Positions 1-9,415 of a stretch of DNA of 64,000 bases are shown here, piece by piece. How positions within the stretch are numbered: the stretch's first letter is position 1; each line of letters begins with the position of its first letter. The DNA comes from an uncultured Pseudomonadota bacterium (lineage in GTDB: Bacteria > Myxococcota_A > UBA9160 > PR03). Under the pieces are notes generated by a model, which saw nothing but the letters and a program-made list of their open reading frames with translations, had not been told where the DNA came from and ran no database searches. A program made the translations under genes and the position numbers. The stretch is from contig CAADGG010000021.1 in NCBI GenBank assembly GCA_900696485.1, positions 17,501-81,500 of the forward strand, in the 5' to 3' direction.

Positions 1-1008
<1,008 letters not shown>

Positions 1009-1095
1009 CGACCCATGGCTGCGCACTCAGCTGGTGATGACTCGAGTTCCTTCGTTACTATTCGATTGTGAAAGGGCGTAAGCCCGTTCGGTTTA

Positions 1096-1213
<118 letters not shown>

Positions 1214-1223
1214 CCCTCTTTGG

Positions 1224-1262
1224 AAGGCGGCACCGGGTCGTAGCGACCCGGTGCCGCCTTTT
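1224..1262 (+). terminator. Rho-independent terminator of the rRNA operon
   Basis: A perfect 17-bp stem (1224-1240 with 1244-1260) with a 3-nt TAG loop, GC-rich for 15 bp, followed by a short T run at 1259-1262. It lies 11 bp after the 5S end. This is the strongest hairpin in the window and a textbook end for an rRNA operon. Confidence 0.92.
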
Positions 1263-1374
1263 CTCGTTCTCACGACGGCTGTTCGCATGCTGGGGTCGGG
1301 AGGGGGTGCTTTCCCTCAAGCAGCGCGTCCGGCCCTCCGATCCCTCCCCGGGAGAACGATCGAGGAGGGGACGC

Positions 1375-3198
1375 ATGCGCACAGCGAGGGCTTGGCAGGC
1401 GGGGTTCGCGACGCTGCTCGGACTCGCGGCGATCGGTTGTGCGGGTCGGGCCTGGGAAGAGGCGCGAGCGCAGGATACGCCGGGCGCCTACCGGCGCTTT
1501 CTCGACGAGTCGCCCGGGTCGGAGCACGCACCGGCTGCCCTCGAACGCCTCGACTACCTGGTCGCCAAGCGCAACCCGACGGCGGAGGCCGTGGGGCGGT
1601 TCCGCGAGGCCCATTCCGGAAGCGCGGAGCTCGCCGAGCTCGAGTCCCTGCTCGAGTCGAGAAGCTTCGAGGCGGCGCGGGTCGACGGGAGTGTCGCGGC
1701 CTACCGGCGCTTCCTCGCGCAGTTCCCGGCCGGGGCGCTGGCCGGTCGCGCGAGCGCGAACCTCGCCTATCTCCTGCACGATGGGTTCTCTCGCCGTCCA
1801 GCCGACCTCCGGGGGTTCCTCGAGAGTCATGCCGCGGGAGATCATCTGGACGAGGCGCATCGGACGCTCGCCTTGCTCGACGAGCGGCGGACGGGTTCCT
1901 TCCGCTCGGCGGCCCTGCGGATCGAGATCGATCCGGCTCTCGGAGCTGCGGAACGGCTGCGGCGGCAGTTCTCGGAGCGTGCCGAACAGGCCTTTGCCGG
2001 TTCCGGTGTGCGACTGATTCGTGATGGGATGGCTCGAGCCGACGCGGTCCTCACCATCGCGCACGTGGAATCCAGCGTTCCGACCGAGCTCTACGAAGGT
2101 CGCATGGAGGGGCCGGGCGTTCTCGCACGCACGCAGGTGTCGCTGGTTCGCGCTGGCGATGACGATCCGATCTGGGCTGAGAGCTTCGAGCTTCGCGTGC
2201 CGGTGCTGGAACGGCGGGGTCGGGATTCCGTGCTGTTCACGCGGCGCGCATCGACCTACTGGGCGCGTTTCTTCGTCCCCGTTGCCACCTGGCCCACCCA
2301 GGACGCACGACGCGGGGGGTTGTCGCTGCGCGAAGGGGCCGTGGCCGTTGCCGGCGACGTCGATCGCACGATTGCGCTGTTCCGCGACGGATCCTTTCTC
2401 GAGCTGGATCTTGCGGATCCGGCGGCCCCCCGGCTCGTCAGCGAGTACCCGCGTCGCGCGGACCTCGCGGAATTCTCCGGGCTGCGGTGGCTCGGCCAGC
2501 AGGTCGTGCTGTTTGGCGCCGATGGGCTCGAACTGGTCGATCGCAACGCCGGGAATCCGCGCCGGCTGCGTGCGCTCGGTCGCGAACACGTGGGGGCGGT
2601 CACCTCCGTGGAAGCGGCGGAGGGGACGCTGTGGATCGCGGGGTCTCGCGGCTTGCTCCGGACGCCACTCGCCGGGGGTCCCGTCGAGGTCGTCGTGCAG
2701 CGGCCACTCCAAGGGCTCGCCATCGACGGCGCCAACCTCTACGTCGTCGACGACCGGAGGCTTCACGGCGTCGCGCTGGCCGATGTACGGGCCGAGCGCT
2801 TCGAGCCGGTCCTCGATCTGGGACGAACCTTCGGCGCCAGCGGACTGCGGATGGCGGATGGCTATGCCGCGGTGCTGGGCCGGAAAGGAGTCCTCACCGC
2901 GAGGCTGCGCGGCGTCGAGCCGGCGCACCCGCTGAGTCGGCTCGGGCGGGACGAGTTCGGTCCGATCGCCGACGTGATGATCCGGGCTCCGCGCGCCTTT
3001 CTGATCGGCGAGCGCGGTTTGCAGATCCTCACCCTGTCGAGCGGCCGCATGGCGGATTCCGTCGATGTCACGGCGCGAAGCGCCATCAGCGGTGCGGGAC
3101 GGCACCTGGTGGTCCTCGACCGCGAAGCCCTCCAGGTGGTCGATGCGGCGCCGTGGATGGATTCCGGGGCGGCGGCCCTCGGCCGCCCGATGGAGTAA
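1375..3198 (+). CDS. Putative lipoprotein with N-terminal helical repeats and C-terminal propeller-like domain
   Basis: I do not recognise a named family. The ATG at 1375 was chosen over an upstream in-frame start at 1306 because GAGGAGGGG lies just before it and a lipoprotein signal peptide then begins at residue 1 (lipobox AAIGC, cysteine near residue 21). The protein has 607 residues. Residues about 25-190 are rich in TPR-like helices (twice AYRRFL, YAYLL-type repeats). Residues about 190-310 look like a compact alpha/beta domain. From about 325 a run of short beta repeats (RTIALFRDGSFLEL, QQVVLFGADGLELVD, GTLWIAGSRGLLR, NLYVVDDRRLHGV) suggests a beta-propeller. It is probably anchored to the outer membrane facing the periplasm. 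It is the first gene after the rRNA operon and looks monocistronic. Confidence 0.72.
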   Translation: MRTARAWQAGFATLLGLAAIGCAGRAWEEARAQDTPGAYRRFLDESPGSEHAPAALERLDYLVAKRNPTAEAVGRFREAHSGSAELAELESLLESRSFEAARVDGSVAAYRRFLAQFPAGALAGRASANLAYLLHDGFSRRPADLRGFLESHAAGDHLDEAHRTLALLDERRTGSFRSAALRIEIDPALGAAERLRRQFSERAEQAFAGSGVRLIRDGMARADAVLTIAHVESSVPTELYEGRMEGPGVLARTQVSLVRAGDDDPIWAESFELRVPVLERRGRDSVLFTRRASTYWARFFVPVATWPTQDARRGGLSLREGAVAVAGDVDRTIALFRDGSFLELDLADPAAPRLVSEYPRRADLAEFSGLRWLGQQVVLFGADGLELVDRNAGNPRRLRALGREHVGAVTSVEAAEGTLWIAGSRGLLRTPLAGGPVEVVVQRPLQGLAIDGANLYVVDDRRLHGVALADVRAERFEPVLDLGRTFGASGLRMADGYAAVLGRKGVLTARLRGVEPAHPLSRLGRDEFGPIADVMIRAPRAFLIGERGLQILTLSSGRMADSVDVTARSAISGAGRHLVVLDREALQVVDAAPWMDSGAAALGRPME

Positions 3199-3208
3199 GG
3201 AGCGGCGA

Positions 3209-3230
3209 GCATCCGCGCAACGGCGGGTGC
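3209..3230 (+). terminator. Stem-loop after the propeller lipoprotein gene
   Basis: GCATCCGC (3209-3216) can pair with GCGGGTGC (3223-3230) around a 6-nt loop, with one G-U pair. It begins 10 bp after the stop codon. There is no T run, so it could be an mRNA-stabilising hairpin rather than a terminator. Confidence 0.35.
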
Positions 3231-3292
3231 GACCGGGTCCTGCGCGATCGAATGCAGGCGAACTTCTGAGACAGGACACTAGACTGCGCCCG

Positions 3293-4363
3293 ATGACGAT
3301 GCCGTCCCCGCTTCTGCGGCGCATGCCTGTGCCCGAACTCCCCCGCCTGCATCAGATCGTGCTGCCGACCCCGTGGGAGATCGGACCCGTCCAGATCTAT
3401 CTCGTCGAGGGCGATCCCCTGACGCTCGTCGACACCGGCGTGATGCGGCCGGAGTCCCGACGCGCGCTGGAAGCTGCTTTCGAAGAGCTCGGCTACGGGC
3501 TCGACGACGTGCAGCGGGTCGTGCTCACCCACCATCACAGCGATCACATGGGGCAGGCCCAGACGCTGCGCGACGCCGGAGCGGACCTCGAGCTCTGGGT
3601 CCACGAGGACGACGCCGAGGATGTCGAGCTGTATTCGAGGGAGCGCGATGAACGAATCGAGCTCTACAGCGCGCTGTTTCACGAGTACGGGGTTCCCGGT
3701 GCGCTGCGCGCACGGCAGGAGGAGCACATCCGGGGCTGGATCGGCACGGAAGCGCCGGTGTGCGAGCCGACGCGCGTGGAACGCCGTCTGCGCGACGGAG
3801 ACCGGATCCCGTTCAAGGACTTCGAGTTGGCCGTCCTACACGCGCCCGGCCACACGGCCGGCCACGTGTTGCTCCACGAGCCGCAGTCCGGGACGTTGCT
3901 GACGGGGGATCACCTCATGGGGGAGGCGGTCCCGTTCACGGAGAGCTACTTCTTGCCGGGCTCTCCGGACCTCTGCGATCCGCTGCAGCGTCGGCCGCGG
4001 TTTCGGGGTCTTCCCGCCTACCTGGACGGTCTTCGCCGGCTCCGGCGCTCGACGTTCCGCCGCATCCTTCCGGCTCACGGCGGCATCGTCGATCGACCGG
4101 CGCGGGCCATCGAGGAGGCGATCCTGTTCTACGAGGTCCGTGTCCAGCGCATCGAGCGCGCGCTCGAGCGTGCGGCCGCCGCGACGGGCTGGGCTTCCGG
4201 CTGGGACGTCTGGCGGCTGCTGTTCCCGAAGCTCGACCCCGTGATCCAGATGCATACGCGGATGGTGATGGTGATCGGCGCGCTCGACGTGCTCGAGGAA
4301 GCGCGGCGGATCCACGTCGAACGCAACGCGGCCGGCACGCTGGTGTTCGCCCCGGCGCGCTGA
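3293..4363 (+). CDS. Metallo-beta-lactamase-fold hydrolase (LACTB2/RNase Z-like class)
   Basis: A 356-residue MBL-fold hydrolase. The zinc motif HHHSDH is at residues 80-85, further metal ligands are at H187 (in APGHTAGH) and D206 (TGDH), and the last histidine is H262 (PAHGG). Residues about 270-350 form a helical extension with WDVWRLLFP, like the winged-helix tail of the LACTB2 group. Members act on thioesters, RNA or other esters, so the substrate is unknown. The start is the ATG at 3293; a second ATG at 3299 is possible. It reads towards the dehydrogenase-like gene and ends 12 bp from that gene's stop. Confidence 0.85.
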   Translation: MTMPSPLLRRMPVPELPRLHQIVLPTPWEIGPVQIYLVEGDPLTLVDTGVMRPESRRALEAAFEELGYGLDDVQRVVLTHHHSDHMGQAQTLRDAGADLELWVHEDDAEDVELYSRERDERIELYSALFHEYGVPGALRARQEEHIRGWIGTEAPVCEPTRVERRLRDGDRIPFKDFELAVLHAPGHTAGHVLLHEPQSGTLLTGDHLMGEAVPFTESYFLPGSPDLCDPLQRRPRFRGLPAYLDGLRRLRRSTFRRILPAHGGIVDRPARAIEEAILFYEVRVQRIERALERAAAATGWASGWDVWRLLFPKLDPVIQMHTRMVMVIGALDVLEEARRIHVERNAAGTLVFAPAR

Positions 4364-4375
4364 GCGGCGGCGTCC

Positions 4376-5977
4376 TCAGCCGGCCGGGGCGGCGAGCAAG
4401 AAGACCGCGAGGTCGCGGCGTTCGGATTCCGCGAGTGGGAAGGCCGGCATCGGCGGCGTCGGGGCGAGCAGGTAGGCGGACAGTTCCTCGACGTCGTACT
4501 TCTCGCGCAACTGCGCGGCGCCGAGCGGCACGACGACGACGCCGGGGTCGGCTTGTTCGGGGTCGTGGCAGCGCGTGCACTCGTGCGTCCGGTACAACGC
4601 AGCCCCGCGCCGGCGGGCCGCTTCGCGCGCCGCGGCCGGCCGTTCGGCGAGGGGGGCCCGGCCGCCGGCCGCCGGAGCGGGCGCCTCGGATCGCCCTGGC
4701 CGGCTGCGCTGGGTGTTGCCGGCCAGCGCGATCCGGTAGATCGCGCCGGCATAGTCGTCGGAGACGTACACGGCACCATCGGGCCCCTCGGCGACGTCGA
4801 CCGGGCGGCCGATGACCTCCTCGTCCTCACGCAGGAACCCGGTCACGAACCGGCGCTCCTCGATCGCCCCAGCAGCGCCTCGATGCAGGGACACGACCTC
4901 GTAGCCATCCTTGCGCGTGCGGTTCCAGGATCCGTGCAGAGCGACGATCGCGGCGTGGCGATAGTCCGGGGGCCAGTGCCCGCCGCGCAGGAATTGGATG
5001 CCGAGCGGAGCGTTGTGGGCCCGGAAGGCATGGACGGGCGGAAGCGAGCGCTCGATCTCGGCCTGGCGGCCCTTGCCGAACTCGGGATCCGGCACGCGGT
5101 CGCCGTGGGCGATCGGCCAGCCGTAGAACCCGCCCGGGACGATGCGGTTGAGTTCACAGGGCGGGAAGTCGTCTCCCAGGAGGTCGCGGCCGTTGTCGGT
5201 GGCGTAGAGATCGCCCGTCGCCGGGTGCCAGTCGAAGCCGACCGCGTTGCGCAGCCCCGTGGCCACCACCTGCTCGTCGCTGCCATCGGGTCGGTAGCGC
5301 ACCAGCGCGGCTCGCCGCGGGTCCGTCTCGAGACACACGTTGCAGCTCGAGCCGATCGACACGTACAGCCAGCCGTCGGGGCCGAAGCGCAGCGTGCGGG
5401 TCCAGTGGTTGCCGCCCGCCGGCAGATCGGTGACGACGCGTTCGAGCGGACCGTCGATCGAACGCCGCTGCGCGTCGAAGCGCACGCGGGCGATCGCGCC
5501 GGTCTCACCGACGTAGAGCCAGCCGTCGTGGAGATCGAGGCCGTGCGGGCGATCGAGCTCCTCGAGCAGCACGCGCCGCCCGTCCGGCCAACCGTCACCG
5601 TCGCGATCGCGTTCCACCAGCAGGATGCGGCCCGTCCTCGGCGTGCTGACGAGGAGGTCTCCGGCCGGTGTGAAACGGAGCAGCCGCGCGTTCGGAATCC
5701 CGTCGGCCCACAGCTCGATCACGAAGCCGTCGGGCACCGAAAGCAGTCCGCCCACCGCTTCCGCGGCCGGCGCGTCGCGACCGCTCCCGAACAGCAACTG
5801 GCGGATCGGCGCGTTCACCGCGAACCGCTCGGGGAGCAGCCAGCGGCACGCCCCGACGGCGACGGCGAGAAACAGGAGCATGACGAGCAGGAAGCGAGCG
5901 GCTCTGGACGGCACGCGCTCGAGCATATCGCGTCCGATCGACGCAGCGCGCGCCCGGGCCATCGCTCGAAACGGCAT
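4376..5977 (-). CDS. PQQ-type sorbosone/glucose dehydrogenase-like protein with C-terminal cytochrome c domain
   Basis: 533 residues. A membrane segment near residues 28-47 anchors the protein. A six-bladed propeller of the soluble glucose/sorbosone dehydrogenase family follows (blocks GLRNAVGFDWHPATG, GGFYGWPIAHG and LHGSWNRTRKDGYEVV). A small monohaem cytochrome c domain with one CTRCH site lies near residue 465, followed by PPMPAFPL, a likely axial-methionine loop. The family oxidises sugar aldehydes or aldoses with PQQ in the periplasm; the cytochrome tail would pass electrons on. The actual substrate is not readable here, and many homologues are not true enzymes. An internal ATG at codon 18 (5926) is an alternative start. 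It appears to be a single-gene unit. Confidence 0.85.
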   Translation of the reverse strand: MPFRAMARARAASIGRDMLERVPSRAARFLLVMLLFLAVAVGACRWLLPERFAVNAPIRQLLFGSGRDAPAAEAVGGLLSVPDGFVIELWADGIPNARLLRFTPAGDLLVSTPRTGRILLVERDRDGDGWPDGRRVLLEELDRPHGLDLHDGWLYVGETGAIARVRFDAQRRSIDGPLERVVTDLPAGGNHWTRTLRFGPDGWLYVSIGSSCNVCLETDPRRAALVRYRPDGSDEQVVATGLRNAVGFDWHPATGDLYATDNGRDLLGDDFPPCELNRIVPGGFYGWPIAHGDRVPDPEFGKGRQAEIERSLPPVHAFRAHNAPLGIQFLRGGHWPPDYRHAAIVALHGSWNRTRKDGYEVVSLHRGAAGAIEERRFVTGFLREDEEVIGRPVDVAEGPDGAVYVSDDYAGAIYRIALAGNTQRSRPGRSEAPAPAAGGRAPLAERPAAAREAARRRGAALYRTHECTRCHDPEQADPGVVVVPLGAAQLREKYDVEELSAYLLAPTPPMPAFPLAESERRDLAVFLLAAPAG

Positions 5978-6051
5978 CCCCCGCGGGGCTCCTTGACGAA
6001 ACGGCCGCCGTCGACCACAAATCAGCCCCTCGCAACGTTTCAGGAGAAGTC

Positions 6052-6381
6052 ATGGCCCTCGGTATCCGCAAGGGCGACGTGGTGCGCGTCGTCAAGGGAT
6101 CGGATCGCGGCAAACAGGGCAAGGTGATCGGCATCGACGCCGAACGCGGCCGCCTGCGCGTCGCGAAAGTGCGTATGCACAAGCGCCACCTGAAGCCCGG
6201 TCGCCGCGGTTCCCGTAGCGGCGGGATCCTCGAGGAAGAGGGCTTCCTCGATGCATCGAACGTGATGTTGCTGGACGGCCAGGGGAATCCGAGCCGGATC
6301 CAGACGGAGTTGCGCGACGGTCGCCGCGTCCGTGTGTTCAAGACGACCGGCGAGCCCGTGCCCGAACCGGCCACGAGCTGA
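6052..6381 (+). CDS. rplX: 50S ribosomal protein L24
   Basis: 109 residues opening with the KOW motif ([20 protein letters not shown]) that binds 23S rRNA domain I and starts 50S assembly, followed by the L24 core and the C-terminal half ([12 protein letters not shown]). Length is normal. The ATG is preceded by AGGAGA with good spacing. Unusually, it is not embedded in an S10/spc ribosomal cluster but stands beside rpmG, so it may be a relocated or second L24. Whether another copy exists cannot be seen here. Confidence 0.93.
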   Translation: MALGIRKGDVVRVVKGSDRGKQGKVIGIDAERGRLRVAKVRMHKRHLKPGRRGSRSGGILEEEGFLDASNVMLLDGQGNPSRIQTELRDGRRVRVFKTTGEPVPEPATS

Positions 6382-6403
6382 TCGGTACAGCGAGGAGTTC
6401 ACG

Positions 6404-6574
6404 ATGGCGAAAAAGGGCAAGCGCGAGCAGATCAAGCTCGAGTCGAGTGCCGACACCGGTCATTTCTACACGACCGCGAAGAATCGACAGAATACGCCGA
6501 ACAAACTGGAACTGAAGAAGTACGATCCAGTCGTGCGGAAGCACGTTCTCTACAAGGAGACCAAGCTCCGCTGA
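6404..6574 (+). CDS. rpmG: 50S ribosomal protein L33
   Basis: 56 residues, [15 protein letters not shown] followed by the L33 signature ([20 protein letters not shown]). It has no CxxC pairs, so it is the zinc-independent C-minus form. The start at 6404 has GAGGAG upstream, and the longer in-frame extension back to 6332 is rejected because it overlaps rplX and has no homology. It lies 22 bp after rplX and is probably cotranscribed with it. Confidence 0.93.
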   Translation: MAKKGKREQIKLESSADTGHFYTTAKNRQNTPNKLELKKYDPVVRKHVLYKETKLR

Positions 6575-6665
6575 TTCCGGATGACCGCGCACAGGCGCGG
6601 ATCCTGCACTCCGGTCACGCGTGCGCCCGCGCGTGGCTGCTATCAAACGGGAGACGAAAGCGAAC

Positions 6666-7019
6666 ATGGCTTGGGTGATCACGAGGCTTTGCCAGGATTG
6701 TGTCGACATGAGCTGCGTGGAGGTGTGCCCGGTCGACTGCATCTATGAGTACCAGGGCGACGACCGCGCCACGTTTCCGAACCAGCTCTTCATCGATCCC
6801 GAGGAGTGCATCAACTGCGGCGTGTGCGAGCCGGAGTGCCCGTGGGAAGCGATCTTCGAGGACGAGCAGGTGCCGGAGGTGTTCCAGGCGGACATCGACC
6901 TCAACGCGAAGATCACCGAGCACAAGAGCCAGTTCGCGGTTCCGGAAGTCACCGAGAAGCCGAAGCCGACGCCGGAGCAGATCGAAGAGAACAAGAAGAA
7001 GTGGGACTTCCCCGGCTGA
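6666..7019 (+). CDS. fdxA: Seven-iron ferredoxin, FdxA type
   Basis: 117 residues. Cysteines C9, C17 and C58 match the [3Fe-4S] ligands and C21, C48, C51 and C54 the [4Fe-4S] ligands of Azotobacter-type FdxA, with C12 and C25 extra, in the same spacing as that family. Compared with it, about four residues are inserted between the two halves ([11 protein letters not shown]). The C-terminal third is a charged tail ending KKKWDFPG. It acts as a cytoplasmic electron carrier; the partner is unknown. The start at 6666 fits family N-termini (MAWVITRLC). It lies 91 bp after rpmG and converges with aroE, leaving only 12 bp between the two stops. Confidence 0.93.
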   Translation: MAWVITRLCQDCVDMSCVEVCPVDCIYEYQGDDRATFPNQLFIDPEECINCGVCEPECPWEAIFEDEQVPEVFQADIDLNAKITEHKSQFAVPEVTEKPKPTPEQIEENKKKWDFPG

Positions 7020-7031
7020 CGGGCTGACCGC

Positions 7032-7865
7032 TCAGGCGTCGGCGTCGAAGGCATCCGCCGCTGCGTCGAAAGCGTCCGCCATCACGCCGATGGGCGGCTC
7101 GCATTCCGACCAGAGCCGCAGTTGCTCGGCGGCTTGATACACGAGCATCCACTTGCCCTCGACGGTCCGGGCGCCGCGTGCTTCGGCATCGCGCAACAGG
7201 CGTGTGCGGGCCGGCTCGTAGACGGCGTCGAGGACCACCGATCCGGGAGGGATGGCATCCGCCCGGATCGGCGAGGCATCGGAACGAAGTCCCACGCTGG
7301 TGGTGTTGACGAGGATGTCGCAGGGCATCGCAGGGAGTTCGTCGAGCGTGCCGGCGTGTCCGATGCCGAGCTGTCGGACCAGCTGTTCCGCGCGTCCGGG
7401 CGTCCGGTTCAGGACCGCGACGCGGGCACCGCGCTCGCGGGCGCCCCACGCGACCGCGCGGGCGGTCCCTCCGGCTCCGAGAATCACGACGTCGCGACCG
7501 GAGAGAGGCGTCTCGCGCTCGATCGCCTGTACCGCTCCGATCCAATCCGTGTTGGATCCCACCAGTCGGTCCGCACGCCGTGTGACGGTGTTGACGGCGC
7601 CGATCTGTCGTGCCGTGTCGTCCAGCTCGTCGAGGTGCGCCAGCACGGATTCCTTGTGCGGGATCGAGATCGCGAGCTGGCGGATCGCGAGCCCGCGCGC
7701 TCCGACGATGGCGGCTCCGAGCGCCGCCGGCGGGACATCGAAGGCGAGGTAGACGGCGTCGAGATCGAGGGCGGCGAAGGCCGCGTTGTGCATCGCCGGC
7801 GAGCGCGTATGGCCTGCCGGATGGAGGAGTACGGCACAGAGCTGGGTGCGAGGACCGATCGGCAC
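7032..7865 (-). CDS. aroE: Shikimate dehydrogenase
   Basis: Reduces 3-dehydroshikimate to shikimate with NADPH in aromatic amino-acid synthesis. Visible features are the substrate lysine in ISIPHKESV, NTVTRR, the catalytic aspartate in NTDWIGAV, the NADP-binding GAGGTARAVAW with NRTPGRAEQL, and the C-terminal VYQAAEQLRLW. The start chosen is a GTG at 7865 preceded by AAGGA; it gives 277 residues and begins just before the conserved TQLCAVLLHPAGHTRSP. An in-frame ATG at 7946 would add 27 non-conserved residues and run into a 15-bp duplication. The C-terminus ends with a small DAFDAAADAFDADA repeat. It diverges from purE. Confidence 0.92.
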   Translation of the reverse strand: MPIGPRTQLCAVLLHPAGHTRSPAMHNAAFAALDLDAVYLAFDVPPAALGAAIVGARGLAIRQLAISIPHKESVLAHLDELDDTARQIGAVNTVTRRADRLVGSNTDWIGAVQAIERETPLSGRDVVILGAGGTARAVAWGARERGARVAVLNRTPGRAEQLVRQLGIGHAGTLDELPAMPCDILVNTTSVGLRSDASPIRADAIPPGSVVLDAVYEPARTRLLRDAEARGARTVEGKWMLVYQAAEQLRLWSECEPPIGVMADAFDAAADAFDADA

Positions 7866-7921
7866 GGGCTTCCTTGCATCTCGCGGCGGAATCGGCGAAC
7901 TAAGAGGCTCCCGACCGGCGC

Positions 7922-7951
7922 AGTATGCCATCCCGAAGTATGCCATCCCGA
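7922..7951. repeat. Perfect 15-bp tandem duplication in the aroE-purE divergent gap
   Basis: Two exact adjacent copies of AGTATGCCATCCCGA, at 7922-7936 and 7937-7951, in the 98-bp gap between the divergent aroE and purE starts. Because 15 is a multiple of three, the duplication keeps frames open on both strands, which is why both genes appear to have longer ATG-initiated forms. Confidence 0.9.
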
Positions 7952-7963
7952 ACCGGAGGAAGC

Positions 7964-8533
7964 ATGGTGGCTCGTTCCAAGACTCCGCGCGCGCGAACGC
8001 TCCGGCCCGCCGCGAAAAAGCCCGCCGCGAAGAGGCCTGTCGCGAAACGACGCGGAGGCCGTGTTCGCGTCGCGATCCTGATGGGCAGCGCGTCGGACTG
8101 GTCCGCGATGCAAGCCGCTGCCGACGTGCTCGAGCAGCTCGGGGTCGGTGTCGATGTGCGCGTGATGTCCGCCCATCGCACGCCGGATCGGCACCGGGAC
8201 TTCGTCACGCGCGCCGAGGGTCGCGGGATCGAGGTGATCATCGCCGGCGCCGGGGCCGCGGCGCATCTGGCGGGTGTCACCGCGGCGCTGACGACGTTGC
8301 CGGTGCTCGGTGTCCCGCTCGAGGGGACGCCACTCCAGGGACTCGACGCCCTGCTGTCGACCGTGCAGATGCCGGGCGGGGTCCCGGTCGCCACCTTCGC
8401 GATCGGCAAGGCGGGGGCCAAGAACGCCGGGCTCTTCGCCGCCGCCATCCTGGCGAGCAAGGATCCCGAAGTGCGCGCCGCCTTGGCGGCCTTCCGTCGC
8501 GCCCAGACCGCCGCGGTGCCGGAACGTCCCTGA
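7964..8533 (+). CDS. purE: N5-carboxyaminoimidazole ribonucleotide mutase with basic N-terminal tail
   Basis: Converts N5-CAIR to CAIR in purine synthesis. Class I PurE motifs are present: GSASDW at residues 41-46, SAHRTP at 69-74 (catalytic His71) and GAGAAAHLAGV. The ATG at 7964 follows GGAGGA, so the start is firm. Residues 1-33 form a Lys/Arg/Ala/Pro-rich tail (AKKPAAKRPVAKRR) absent from ordinary PurE of about 160-170 residues; this protein has 189. The tail resembles histone H1-like segments and is probably disordered. purE is away from the main purine operon at 47269-54338, and no purK is seen beside it. Confidence 0.94.
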   Translation: MVARSKTPRARTLRPAAKKPAAKRPVAKRRGGRVRVAILMGSASDWSAMQAAADVLEQLGVGVDVRVMSAHRTPDRHRDFVTRAEGRGIEVIIAGAGAAAHLAGVTAALTTLPVLGVPLEGTPLQGLDALLSTVQMPGGVPVATFAIGKAGAKNAGLFAAAILASKDPEVRAALAAFRRAQTAAVPERP

Positions 8534-8534
8534 C

Positions 8535-8559
8535 CGGCGGGCCGGGAGCCGGTCCGCCG
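8535..8559. terminator. Hairpin between convergent purE and the uracil-DNA glycosylase gene
   Basis: A 9-bp stem with one G-U pair (8535-8543 with 8551-8559) and a 7-nt loop, beginning 2 bp after the purE stop. No T run, but in this convergent position it probably ends or protects transcripts in either direction. Confidence 0.5.
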
Positions 8560-8599
8560 CAACCGCTGCAGCCCCCGGGTCCGCGCCTCTGGACCGCGG

Positions 8600-9415
8600 T
8601 CAGGACAGCTCGGGAAACCGGCCGCCGCGCTCGCGGGCACGCGTCAGGGCTTGCTTGAGATCCTGCCAGACCTGCCGGCGGTTCTCTTCCGTGTACTGAC
8701 GCAGCAAGAAGGCCGGGTGGTAGGTCGGCATCACCGGGATGCCCCGATACTCCTGCCAGGTGCCGCGCACGCGGCTGATCGCGACATTGCGATCCAGGAG
8801 CAGGCTCGTCGCCGGCTTGCCGAGCGCGAGGATGACCTTCGGCTGGACCGCGTCGATCTGGGCGTCCAGGACCGACCGGCAGGCCGCGACTTCGTCGGCG
8901 AGCGGTGCGCGGTTGTCCGGCGGTCGACACTTGACGATGTTGCAGATGTAGACGCAGGAGCGCGGGATCTCGAGACCCCTCTCGATCATCTGTGTCAGCA
9001 GCTCGCCGGCCCGGCCGACGAAGGGGATGCCGCGCCGATCCTCCTGCTCCCCGGGTCCCTCCCCGATCAGCATCAGGTCGGCATCGGGGGCCCCGTCTCC
9101 GAATACGATCTGGGTCCGGCCGGCGGCGAGCCGACACTCCTGACAGTCGCCGAGCGCGCTGCGGATGTCTTCGAGGCGCGCCGCGCTGCGGGCCGGAGCC
9201 GTGCCGGGATCGGACCCGAGCGAGGGCAGGGAGTCGGCCGGGAAGGAGTCGGGGTCACGCACCGGGAGCGCCGCCGTACCGCCCGCCTCCGCGACGGCGG
9301 GGCTCGGCCGCGGGACGGCGTCCCAGCTCTCGAGCCCTTCGTCGAGCCATTCCCGGACGTTCTCGCGCGCCGCCGAGAGCGTGGCCCGCAGCGCTTCGGC
9401 TAGCGTCCGGTCCAT
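8600..9415 (-). CDS. udg: Uracil-DNA glycosylase, family 4 (iron-sulfur type)
   Basis: Removes uracil from DNA in base-excision repair. Family 4 features are GEGPGEQED at residues 118-126, the [4Fe-4S] ligands C91, C94, C163 and C179 (spacing C-x2-C and C-x15-C), and the HPAFLL motif with His233. The catalytic core starts near residue 80. The first 80 residues are a Pro/Ala/Asp-rich extension with a short helical start (MDRTLAEALRATLSAARENV), often seen in longer members. The start overlaps the end of the crotonase remnant by 16 bp, implying cotranscription from the cytochrome gene upstream. Confidence 0.93.
   Translation of the reverse strand: MDRTLAEALRATLSAARENVREWLDEGLESWDAVPRPSPAVAEAGGTAALPVRDPDSFPADSLPSLGSDPGTAPARSAARLEDIRSALGDCQECRLAAGRTQIVFGDGAPDADLMLIGEGPGEQEDRRGIPFVGRAGELLTQMIERGLEIPRSCVYICNIVKCRPPDNRAPLADEVAACRSVLDAQIDAVQPKVILALGKPATSLLLDRNVAISRVRGTWQEYRGIPVMPTYHPAFLLRQYTEENRRQVWQDLKQALTRARERGGRFPELS

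Noticed and set aside
1270..3324. A 684-codon minus-strand open frame opposite the propeller lipoprotein
   Set aside because: The plus strand has a Shine-Dalgarno site, a signal peptide and repeat structure; the minus frame is Arg/Pro-rich with none of these.
4553..6127. A 524-codon plus-strand open frame opposite the sorbosone-dehydrogenase-like gene
   Set aside because: Complementary shadow of a gene with clear propeller and CTRCH motifs; it also runs into rplX out of frame.
7864..7946. Extended N-terminus of AroE from the ATG at 7946
   Set aside because: The added 27 residues are outside the family alignment and run through the 15-bp duplication; a GTG at 7865 with AAGGA upstream fits better.
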